Positions 56,532 through 64,000 of a stretch of DNA of 64,000 bases are shown here, piece by piece. Every line of letters begins with the position of its first letter. Position 1 is the first letter of the stretch. Under the pieces are notes generated by a model. The model was not told where the DNA came from. It saw nothing but the letters and a program-made list of their open reading frames with translations, and did not search any database. The translations under genes and the position numbers were made by a program. Source of the DNA: Candidatus Obscuribacterales bacterium (GTDB taxonomy: Bacteria > Cyanobacteriota > Vampirovibrionia > Obscuribacterales > Obscuribacteraceae); NCBI GenBank assembly GCA_019750335.1, contig JAIEOQ010000002.1:1-64000 (forward strand), given 5' to 3'.

Positions 56532-58025
56532 TTAATCCCGTATATAAAGAGCGGAGGCTTGATCCTGACAAAACAATTTCCAGCCGGGCTGGTCTTTCAG
56601 GCGCGCAACAAGAGCGCTTTGTTTAGGGAAAAGAATCCATTTTATGTGATAACGATCAAGAACCCTCTGCCAGTTAGGCTGGAGAGTAGCAACAGCAGCA
56701 TAATCCAAATAGAATTTTTCACCGTAAAAATCGACACGGTCATCTATAAATACGCGCCGTCCGGTTTTATAAGCGATATAACCGCCCCAATTGTCAAAAT
56801 TAAAGCCTTTGTTTTCCGGTAATTTACTCAAACAATCAAGAGTTGCAGTCGGCTTATTTGCCGCGTCAAACTTAGATGTAATAAGCTCAAAACCAAAAGC
56901 TTTGCCCTTACTCAAACAAGAAACAGCCAGAATCAAAACAGCCAATATCGGCAACAAATGTCTGGTACAGGAAGCCTCAATCCGATCGATATTGGTCCCG
57001 GTTTCTTGCCACAGCTTATACGCGCCTCGGCACCAGGAAGGTGCCGACTCCAACGATAAGCCGGCAAAAAGTTCGGCAATAAAAGGTAAAGCAACAATGG
57101 CAAAAAGCGGCATGTTACGCACACTAGATAATGAAAGATGCGCCAATGCCAGCACCAAAAATAGCCGAGGAACATTTATTTTGCGTCCGATTTTTAAGAA
57201 CAAACCGAACAACAATAAAAAGTACAAAAGCTCAAGACTTGTAGTTTGCCAGTCGCCATGAAAAACCGGTGATTTATACTCCTCAGTGTTAGCTAAAACA
57301 ATGCTTTGCTGGAAATATTGAGCGATATATTCATATAACCTAACGCCGTAGGGATTGAACAAAGTTGCCAGAGCAGCAATGCCCAAGCCAAAAGCAAGCT
57401 CTATTGTTTGCTTTTTCGAAATCACTATTCGACAAACAAGATAAATGCCGATTATCGCCAAACCGGCAATAAATGCCGGATGACAATTGACCCAAATAAG
57501 CATGCTCAAACCTAAGCGCCACCATAATTGTTTGGCAGTAAGCTTGCCCTGACAAAAAGCATCCAGCCAAGCCGCATAGAAAAATACGCCAAAAAATGTA
57601 ACCAGATGCGGGCGCACAAGCCAATGTACAGCTGAAACTATTATGCCAAGCAAACACAAAAATATGGTAAGCAAAAAATGACAGCCGGCTTTGCGACAAG
57701 CTTGATAAAGCAAAAGAAACAAAAGAGCAACGCTAGCACCACAAACAAAAGTAACTAAAGACAAGCCCCCAAGATTATCCAGAGCGGCTAAACAAACATC
57801 AAACAACCATTCATAAGCCAACCAGGGCTTATCGGCAAATGTATATGAAACCAGATCTTGGGGCGGCAATTGCCAATGATTGATTATGTAATGACCATTT
57901 AACAGATGCCAACCGGTGGAGCCGTCAGCAAGCATATAGTTAGGCAGATAGCCGAAAATAAGCTGCAGCAATAATAGAAATAACAGATCGCCGAGGCTGG
58001 GCATCCAGCTAGGGCGCATCTTCAT
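56532..58025 (-). CDS. GT-C/PMT-like polytopic membrane protein
   Basis: 497 aa from the ATG at 58025 (GAGAAC ahead; the ATG at 58019 is also possible). About 9-10 hydrophobic helices lead into a soluble C-terminal domain of ~130 residues that includes NWGGYIAYKTGRRVFIDDRV. The first loop has DGSTGWHLLNGHYIINHWQL and SYTFADKPWLAYEWLFDVCL, the D-x-x-x-W/H and eWlf phrases found in GT-C glycosyltransferase-like membrane proteins. It uses a lipid-linked sugar donor in the family pattern. Start overlaps the GT2 gene end by 17 bases, so donor synthesis and transfer are likely coupled. Confidence 0.75.
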   Translation of the reverse strand: MKMRPSWMPSLGDLLFLLLLQLIFGYLPNYMLADGSTGWHLLNGHYIINHWQLPPQDLVSYTFADKPWLAYEWLFDVCLAALDNLGGLSLVTFVCGASVALLFLLLYQACRKAGCHFLLTIFLCLLGIIVSAVHWLVRPHLVTFFGVFFYAAWLDAFCQGKLTAKQLWWRLGLSMLIWVNCHPAFIAGLAIIGIYLVCRIVISKKQTIELAFGLGIAALATLFNPYGVRLYEYIAQYFQQSIVLANTEEYKSPVFHGDWQTTSLELLYFLLLFGLFLKIGRKINVPRLFLVLALAHLSLSSVRNMPLFAIVALPFIAELFAGLSLESAPSWCRGAYKLWQETGTNIDRIEASCTRHLLPILAVLILAVSCLSKGKAFGFELITSKFDAANKPTATLDCLSKLPENKGFNFDNWGGYIAYKTGRRVFIDDRVDFYGEKFYLDYAAVATLQPNWQRVLDRYHIKWILFPKQSALVARLKDQPGWKLFCQDQASALYIRD

Positions 58026-58803
58026 GTTCTCGTTTAGCCGAGCCAATAAGCACTTCGCTTGTATGATGTACTTTATTGCCCCGGCGATAAAAACCAAACC
58101 AGGACAAACAAGCTACTTTGAAAACTTCAACAAGCATCTTCGGTGAATCAACTAGTACGTTGACTTTGGAACCTTCCATATTCACCCAGTTAATTGCCAC
58201 TTCGGCAATCTTGTAATTGCGCGTACGGGCAATATGCAACACTTCGACGTCAAAACCAAAACCGTCAATACGATTGACTGAAAAAACATCGCGGGCGATT
58301 TCACGCTTAAAAAGCTTGAATCCGCATTGTGTATCGAGAATGCCCGGCAAAAGCAAGCTTTGCACGATATAATTGAAAGTATTACCGACAAATTTGCGAT
58401 GGGCTAAAGCTTCGACTTTACGCGATTCGTCAGGTTTAGCTCGTGAACCAATTGCTACATCAGCACCACCGGCAATGGCTTTTTCCAAACGCTCGACTTC
58501 AGCTATAGGTGAGCTGCCGTCAGCATCATCGATGAGTAAATAATCACCTTTAGCCGCCATGATCCCGGTGCGTACAGCATAACCTTTACCCCGGTTCGGC
58601 TGGTAAGAAAGCACTCTTACCTCGGGATGTTTTTGCCCATATGACATCACCATGTCAGTAGTAGCGTCGTCGCTGCCGTCGTCAACAACCAGCACTTCAA
58701 AGCTACGCCCTCTGCCGCCAAGAAAGTCGCAAACAGATGCCAAGGTAGCCGGCAAGCGGCTCTCTTCGTTATATGCAGGAATAATCACTGACAACTCAGG
58801 CAT
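58009..58803 (-). CDS. GT2 glycosyltransferase, dolichyl/undecaprenyl-phosphate sugar synthase-like
   Basis: 264 aa GT-A fold enzyme. LSVIIPAYNEESRLPATLAS, EVLVVDDGSDDATTDM, LLIDDADGSSPIAEVERLEK (the DxD-like DDADG), and LDTQCGFKLFKREIARDVF with QCGFK are the typical phrases of ALG5-like glucosyl-phosphoryl-dolichol synthases. It probably makes a lipid-phosphate sugar for the next gene. ATG 58803 has AAGG just ahead; an ATG six codons earlier is also present. The tail contains one hydrophobic patch near MLVEVFKVACLSWFGFY. Confidence 0.9.
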   Translation of the reverse strand: MPELSVIIPAYNEESRLPATLASVCDFLGGRGRSFEVLVVDDGSDDATTDMVMSYGQKHPEVRVLSYQPNRGKGYAVRTGIMAAKGDYLLIDDADGSSPIAEVERLEKAIAGGADVAIGSRAKPDESRKVEALAHRKFVGNTFNYIVQSLLLPGILDTQCGFKLFKREIARDVFSVNRIDGFGFDVEVLHIARTRNYKIAEVAINWVNMEGSKVNVLVDSPKMLVEVFKVACLSWFGFYRRGNKVHHTSEVLIGSAKREHEDAP

Positions 58804-58856
58804 GGCCTTAGTATAAGCCATGCCTGGGAGTTGAGCATTTAAGCGGACTTACTTGT

Positions 58857-61751
58857 CTAACTGCCAAATCGTGTCATATTGAAACGACGCCAATATTCAG
58901 CTTCATTTTCGGTATAGCGTGTTCTATCTTGTTGCCAGTTCATATAAGTCGGTGTATAGATCACATCAAAAGCCAGCGGATTCAAGGCAGTTTGCAACGT
59001 TCGTCCGGCTATGCCAAGCCCTGGTGTATACATCGGTATTCCGCGCGTAAAGGCAGCCCCCGGCAACTCTCTCACAGCATCTTTAGCTGCTTGGCCAAAG
59101 GTATCTTTCCTGCCGGTAAAGCGATCGCCGTAAGTCATATCAAGAGCGTTTTGTCCGATTACTTCCATCCCACCGCTTACAGTACCAACAGCAACCCAAG
59201 GCAATACTCTTGCTCTTAAACCTGTTTGACCGGCAACACCCAAAACAGTAGCGAATCCAGTTCTTCCGGCAGCAACCATATTCCCACCCGGTATGGCAAA
59301 GGAAGCTCCGGTCACACCGTAGCGAAGTATATTATTCAATCCCGGTCCTTTGCCGGTAGCAGCATATTCAACACCGCTGCCAGCTAAGCCGCCGGCAACA
59401 AAACCAGCACCCACGGCTACCGTGCTTGTGATTAAGAGGGCAGCAACTGCGGAACCGGCTCCTGTTCCGACAACAGCAGCGCCGGGTCCAAGATAGAAAG
59501 TAGCAGCACCGGCAGCTAAACCGGCGACAGCGGCAGCGCCATAAGCAAAATAATTCCAGTTTCGTTCAAAAAAGCCTTTTTCACGTGTAGCTTCAATTAA
59601 GCCATCGACATTTTCACGCATTTTAGCAACTTGGTCAGGATTCATACCTTCAGTCATCAGACCGCGATCTAAATAGCCTTTGGCTTGATGAAAAAGCTCA
59701 TTGGCAAAAGCTTGATCGTTTGCTGCGAAGTGAAAACAAGCACGGTCATAAGTAAATCGCGGTTCGTAAAAATTAGCGATTTTATCTATATGCTGCTGTT
59801 TCTCGTCTATCTGTTTCTGCAAAGCTTGCAAGCCGATTTCTATCTGTTTTTGCTTGCTTTCTTTTGTTTTCGCATCAATATCTTCAGCTGCAATTTTTTC
59901 CAGCTTTTGTCTTAGTCTTGTTTGTTCAGCTTCAAGCTGACCTTTTTGCTGAGCACAACTTTGTTTATATTGCTCGCAACAAGCTCTAGCCGTGTTTATT
60001 TCAGTACAAGCCGCATTAATATTTTTGTTGACATTCAATTCATGATTGAAATTTTGACGGTGGATTTCAATTGCAGCCATCGTACCGACAGCCTGACTTT
60101 CAGTAGCAATTCTAAAGCGCAAATATTGCATCGAGTTATCCGATTCAGCCACCTCCGGTGTATCGGCAACAGCGCGGTTCATCAAAAGCTCCGCTTCGCT
60201 GCACTTACCGTTATCCAACTGAAACTTGGCATAGTTAACTCGAGCTTGATAGCCTATTTGTTGAACGTTTTTCAGATCGTCAATAACGCTTTGCTCCGGA
60301 TTTGTTTTTGCTTTTTCTTCAGCAAGCTCAGCGCCAATATGAGCATAATCAATCTGTTCGGCGGCTTCAGCGCATTGACGATAAAGAGCTTCAGCTTCAG
60401 CCAAATTTTTAGCAATATCGATTTTCGGATCGATAAGTGATTTTTGCATGGCTGCAACTTCAGCATTCCTTCTCGGCAAATCAATTGCTTCTTTGTCAAG
60501 CATTGTTTGCAGCATGGCAGTTTTTTGCTCAGCCGGTAAATGATTAACAGCATTGTTCAAAGCATCGCGCCGGTCTTGGGGTAAAGCTCGCATACAAGCT
60601 TCTAAATACTGCTCGGAAGTTAATTGCGGACGGGCGGATGTTTCTAATTTGTGCGCTTTTTCCAAATTAAGCACAATCTCTTTTGCTTGATCAGATTGAT
60701 ACACAGAATAAGAGTTGGAAACGAGATCGCTTACACGAGCATAAGTCTCGGATCTCTTTACCTCACCACTGGTGCGTCCAGCTTGATTAACCAGAGCAAA
60801 AGCTTCGCGCAGCTCATTTATGCTTGGTTGACCGATACCATAACGATCAGCATTAATTGTATTGGTCGGATCCGTATAACCTAAAGCTTTAAGCTCGGCA
60901 ACACGCAATGAGGCCGAAGCAACAGAATGTCTTAGCATCACTAAACGACCATGATCAGCTACACTCGTCAATAAGTCATCGAGCTTTTTCATTTCAATGA
61001 ATTTGTCTTTTAATTCCGGGTTTTTGAGCATACTTTGTTCAAAAGTTTCAAGCTCTTTTTCTTTGTCTTGAACGTCAAGCTTATCCAGCGGATCGGACGA
61101 CGCTTTCATTCTTCTTACTTCGCTCACTTGTTGCAACCAGCTTTGCAATTGCGGAGTAGTCTCGGCACGGTTAGCCATTTCTTGCCAAACCACTTCAACA
61201 TCAGGGATACCGCTGACAATGCCTAGTGTTTGCACCAAAGGAACCTTGCTTTTAAAACCAAGCTCTTTTGCTAAATGTTCGCATTTGAAAGTGCTTTCTG
61301 CGAACATGGCGTTGACTTTATCTTGATCGACACTGAGAGCGCTTTTAAGCGCATTATCCGTCTTGACACTTATTTCCATTTTGAGCTGGGCTACACAATC
61401 AAGTACCGTCGTCTCGCGTACTTTACCTTCGCGAACATCAATCGGATCATGGGCTCCTTTAACATCAAGAATTTGGCCTTGTTTGCCATAAATAACTTGA
61501 ACCTTTTCGTCTTTAGGTTTATCAGCCAATCCATTTATTAATTGAGAGAGACCATGCATCTGCTGCATTTCAGTAAACACATTAACAGTAAGTTGTTGTT
61601 CGGCTGCCTGACCGTCAGACTCTTGGGCTCGATCATTAATTGGCGAGAGCCTTCCTCTAAAATCCTCAAGAACCTCACTAACTGCGGTCGTTTGTGTCTT
61701 TTCCGCTTGTTCCTGATTTTTGTTGCCACCAGCTTGATCGAGACCGCTCAT
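58857..61751 (-). CDS. Very large protein of unknown function with Gly/Ala-rich membrane-like tail
   Basis: 964 aa without signal peptide. It is mainly helical and charged, with an early polar Gln/Glu-rich stretch, coiled-coil runs (CEQYKQSCAQQKGQLEAEQT) and repetitive alpha-solenoid-like parts. Residues ~735-830 are a Gly/Ala-rich hydrophobic patch (AYGAAAVAGLAAGAATFYLG) of glycine-zipper type, as in pore-forming or membrane-inserting proteins. The final 100 residues are polar. No enzyme motif is found. The partial gene at the right end has a similar glycine-zipper design, and the pair may work together in envelope or secretion. Family not recognised. Confidence 0.6.
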   Translation of the reverse strand: MSGLDQAGGNKNQEQAEKTQTTAVSEVLEDFRGRLSPINDRAQESDGQAAEQQLTVNVFTEMQQMHGLSQLINGLADKPKDEKVQVIYGKQGQILDVKGAHDPIDVREGKVRETTVLDCVAQLKMEISVKTDNALKSALSVDQDKVNAMFAESTFKCEHLAKELGFKSKVPLVQTLGIVSGIPDVEVVWQEMANRAETTPQLQSWLQQVSEVRRMKASSDPLDKLDVQDKEKELETFEQSMLKNPELKDKFIEMKKLDDLLTSVADHGRLVMLRHSVASASLRVAELKALGYTDPTNTINADRYGIGQPSINELREAFALVNQAGRTSGEVKRSETYARVSDLVSNSYSVYQSDQAKEIVLNLEKAHKLETSARPQLTSEQYLEACMRALPQDRRDALNNAVNHLPAEQKTAMLQTMLDKEAIDLPRRNAEVAAMQKSLIDPKIDIAKNLAEAEALYRQCAEAAEQIDYAHIGAELAEEKAKTNPEQSVIDDLKNVQQIGYQARVNYAKFQLDNGKCSEAELLMNRAVADTPEVAESDNSMQYLRFRIATESQAVGTMAAIEIHRQNFNHELNVNKNINAACTEINTARACCEQYKQSCAQQKGQLEAEQTRLRQKLEKIAAEDIDAKTKESKQKQIEIGLQALQKQIDEKQQHIDKIANFYEPRFTYDRACFHFAANDQAFANELFHQAKGYLDRGLMTEGMNPDQVAKMRENVDGLIEATREKGFFERNWNYFAYGAAAVAGLAAGAATFYLGPGAAVVGTGAGSAVAALLITSTVAVGAGFVAGGLAGSGVEYAATGKGPGLNNILRYGVTGASFAIPGGNMVAAGRTGFATVLGVAGQTGLRARVLPWVAVGTVSGGMEVIGQNALDMTYGDRFTGRKDTFGQAAKDAVRELPGAAFTRGIPMYTPGLGIAGRTLQTALNPLAFDVIYTPTYMNWQQDRTRYTENEAEYWRRFNMTRFGS

Positions 61752-61882
61752 TTCTACTTAACCTCATACTTTCATATCAGTGAATTTGCTGTTCACCGGT
61801 ATCTATACGAACTATGCCCTTTTTAGACAAAATTCATATAAATATGTCTCGATTAAGCCACAGGCTGACAATTTGATCAGTT

Positions 61883-64000
61883 TTAACGACCTGGATTGTT
61901 AGTGAGCGGCTTCTTTGTTTCTTCAAGAAGTTGGTCGAGAGTTTTACCTCTTCCTTCAAGCATGCTGTTAAGAGAAGGAACATAAGGCAATTTATAATCA
62001 GTACCCGGCACTTTAGGCAATCCATAACCGAAGAACTGTGTTTGCAGCTCCGGTAAATTAGCCGCACCGGCAACATAAAGCGGCGCTACAAACTTACCGA
62101 CTTTGTTCGCCGACAAGAATTGATTAAGTCGTCCACCGACCCCCAATGACTTAAAGTAGAACTCGCTCATATTGTAAGGAGTGCCGACTAGCTGCAAGGC
62201 TCCGGATGTAGTCATCTTAGTGCCTAACCAGGCTTTAGCTTTAAGCTCAGTCGTTGCTTTCAACTCCGCATAGTTCTGAGCCATTTTCGGTCCAAAAGGA
62301 TTAACTCTGAAGTTATTCGATTCAAGCAAAGGACCAACAAAAAGCGCTTGTCCAGCCGGCGTTTGGAATGTGTTTAATAAATAAGAAAACGAAGCACCGA
62401 GTGTCGTTTTGCCATAATGTAATGCTGTATCGGCATAAATACCGGCATATTTTGAATAACGCTCCAAAGGATCAATAACTAAAGCCGCTTGTTCAATAGC
62501 CGCACTGTGATTTTTGCTTACTTCAGCATAAGATTTTTTGATTGATTCGGTACTTGTTGCAAAAGAATCCCGGGCATAGTTTGTATTAGCAAAAACATCC
62601 CAACGGCTGCCGTCCTTCTCTTCGTCATGTTCATATTGAGCGATTAAGTTTTGACGTAAACTGACATAGCTTAAACCGGTCGAGTAATTACGTATGCTGT
62701 TTGCCCAGGCATAACGAGAGAGCTCTTTAGTTGGAATAACCCGCGAAGCGCCAAGGATCCGATCCATGTAAGGTATTTTGCGCATTAACCCTTGTGAAAC
62801 ATGCAACTGTCCGGCTAAAGCGGAGAAGTTCAGCCCTGAAAGCTCGGCTTGCAAAGCCGGGCTCATCTGTTTAGCAGCAGTAGACAGTGTTAAATCATCA
62901 GAAAGTTTTGCCAGATCATCACCGGCAGCGCCAACGAAACTAACACCTTTTTTCACTAAAACGGCCTTAAAGTCTTTTATTGTCGCGATACCGCTTTTTT
63001 CTAAGGCAACCATTGTCTGCTCAACACCACCGGCACTCTTACCGAGAACCGTATTACCGGCAAACCGCCCGATTGCTCTTGCTGCAGGCAATAAAGCAAA
63101 CGCACTGCCACCATGCACCAAACTGCTTCCGAAGCTTTCACTTTCACCATAAGCAATTCGCGCTAAACCGGCTCGCGAACCGACCGCGCTCAAAGCTCCG
63201 GCGCCATAGATCAATCCGGCATTACGTAAACCAACTTTTGCCACTAAGGATTCACCGCTTACCACCAGCTTCCAAGCACTAGGTCCAGCCTTTATCGAAG
63301 CTAAGGCAGCCACGACGGTCAAACCAACCCCAGCTGCGGTTACATCCATCGGCAAATTCCATTTAGCTTGGTCAACTTTCGCCAGCTCGCCTTCAAGTGC
63401 GGCTTTAATATCCACAACTTGTTGTGCTGCTTCCGGACCACCATCCTTAGGCGCAATATCCATTTGCAAAACGCTGCCAATCAAAGCTTCAAGCTCAACA
63501 TCAGGTTTTTGATTGAAGTCTATGCCCCGTTCATGATATTTTGCTTTGTAATCTTTAACTACTTTGAGCAGCTCTTCAACACGATCCGTTTTTAAATGTC
63601 CCAGCGTCCGCTCATAAGTGAATCCGGCACCGGACAGAGCCGGAACTTTTTTATAGCCCATATAGAACATTATCGCTTCTTTGCGATAAAGCGAAGGCAT
63701 TTGCAAATAACAGGCGGAACCATGACTATCCGAACCGCGAATCATTCCACTGAAATTCAATAAACCGTTAGTTAATTTATCTCCGGAGAAACGCAATGTG
63801 CCTTCTTTTTCATTCCCGTTGGCTGAGTCAGCACTTAAACGCAGATCGTAGCCTAGAAGCGCTGCTCTTTCTTTCAAGGCAGCATAGGATACGCCATCGG
63901 CTTTCATAAACTCTTCGAGTGCTTTCTTCTGTTCATCACTCTTATGATTGCTATTCGGTTCCAAAATAATAGTCGTAAAAGCCAAGCCACCTTCTTGGCT
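61883..64000 (-). CDS. Partial large protein of unknown function (start outside window)
   Basis: At least 700 aa are visible. The frame stays open to the window edge, and the in-frame TTG at 63985 is not a convincing start because codons before it are open too. The N-terminal visible part is charged and helical, and a Gly/Ala-rich hydrophobic stretch lies around residues 210-330 (AAGVGLTVVAALASIKAGPS, IYGAGALSAVGSRAGLARIA). Then come mixed polar segments with repeated Tyr/Ser/Asn. It has no signal peptide in the visible part. The similarity in style to the 964-aa neighbour suggests a joint system. Function unknown. Confidence 0.55.
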   Translation of the reverse strand, partial: SQEGGLAFTTIILEPNSNHKSDEQKKALEEFMKADGVSYAALKERAALLGYDLRLSADSANGNEKEGTLRFSGDKLTNGLLNFSGMIRGSDSHGSACYLQMPSLYRKEAIMFYMGYKKVPALSGAGFTYERTLGHLKTDRVEELLKVVKDYKAKYHERGIDFNQKPDVELEALIGSVLQMDIAPKDGGPEAAQQVVDIKAALEGELAKVDQAKWNLPMDVTAAGVGLTVVAALASIKAGPSAWKLVVSGESLVAKVGLRNAGLIYGAGALSAVGSRAGLARIAYGESESFGSSLVHGGSAFALLPAARAIGRFAGNTVLGKSAGGVEQTMVALEKSGIATIKDFKAVLVKKGVSFVGAAGDDLAKLSDDLTLSTAAKQMSPALQAELSGLNFSALAGQLHVSQGLMRKIPYMDRILGASRVIPTKELSRYAWANSIRNYSTGLSYVSLRQNLIAQYEHDEEKDGSRWDVFANTNYARDSFATSTESIKKSYAEVSKNHSAAIEQAALVIDPLERYSKYAGIYADTALHYGKTTLGASFSYLLNTFQTPAGQALFVGPLLESNNFRVNPFGPKMAQNYAELKATTELKAKAWLGTKMTTSGALQLVGTPYNMSEFYFKSLGVGGRLNQFLSANKVGKFVAPLYVAGAANLPELQTQFFGYGLPKVPGTDYKLPYVPSLNSMLEGRGKTLDQLLEETKKPLTNNPGR

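Noticed and set aside
59685..61541. Plus-strand hydrophobic frames inside the 964-aa gene
   Set aside because: Antisense reading of helical charged codons gives artificial hydrophobic frames; no start signals are present.

Overview
The window reads as chromosomal DNA of a diderm bacterium with an LPS-transport operon (lptC-lptA-lptB-lptF/G), type IV pilus retraction ATPases, a NuoN/NdhB-type complex I subunit, a GH57 glucan enzyme, a MoaC-MoaB fusion and an unusually high density of TPR proteins (about nine). This mixture fits best a non-photosynthetic relative of Cyanobacteria (Candidatus Melainabacteria / Vampirovibrionia, Obscuribacterales-like). That placement is inference from gene content; no rRNA or other decisive marker is present.

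Region 1 (1-12.5 kb) is an accessory island that ends at the 3' end of a tRNA-Arg(CCU) gene (12521-12594, minus strand). It carries a satellite/phage-like replication block (zinc-ribbon/Toprim primase, DUF3987-type protein, small ORFs, a DUF5681-type protein), a secreted TPR protein with a small exported partner, and two cargo systems. Cargo A is a 73-aa controller-protein-like XRE regulator, with a GACT-N4-AGTC palindrome just before its start codon, followed by a 1236-aa protein joining a PD-(D/E)XK-like nuclease domain, a STAND-like NTPase and a long helical C-terminus (Avs-like antiphage candidate). Cargo B is a minus-strand operon of a 68-aa peptide, an MvdD/grasp-type ATP-grasp ligase and a four-helix membrane protein: a candidate graspetide (omega-ester/amide RiPP) cassette, with a 51-bp nested palindrome in front of it. 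No integrase is inside the window, so the left end lies outside.

Region 2 (12.6-24.2 kb) is core: a YfhO-like membrane protein and nuoN on the minus strand, divergent carA and a HAD phosphatase, then a TPR lipo/secretory protein and the Lpt operon, in which LptA is a triple-module protein.

Region 3 (24.2-31 kb) has four tandem minus-strand Hsp20 genes, one of them with an export signal, a structured non-coding stretch, an LRV-repeat protein, two PilT-type ATPases, a CoA-binding protein and a bestrophin/DUF4239-like membrane protein.

Region 4 (31.8-47 kb) has TPR proteins, aroK and aroQ with an unknown gene between them, a MacA/MacB-like efflux system whose permease and ATPase are separate and flank a TPR gene, an HxlR regulator divergent from a rhodanese with a perfect 9-bp inverted repeat between them, an IscA-type protein followed by a YgfZ-TPR fusion, a TSUP exporter, MoaCB and a lone PotC-like permease.

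Region 5 (47-64 kb) has ileS, suhB, a GH57 enzyme, a two-component pair whose kinase has lost canonical ATP-site residues, a TPR protein, a TadE-like pseudopilin, two cell-envelope sugar genes (GT-C-like membrane protein and GT2), and two very large proteins of unknown function with Gly/Ala-rich membrane-like segments, the last running off the right end.
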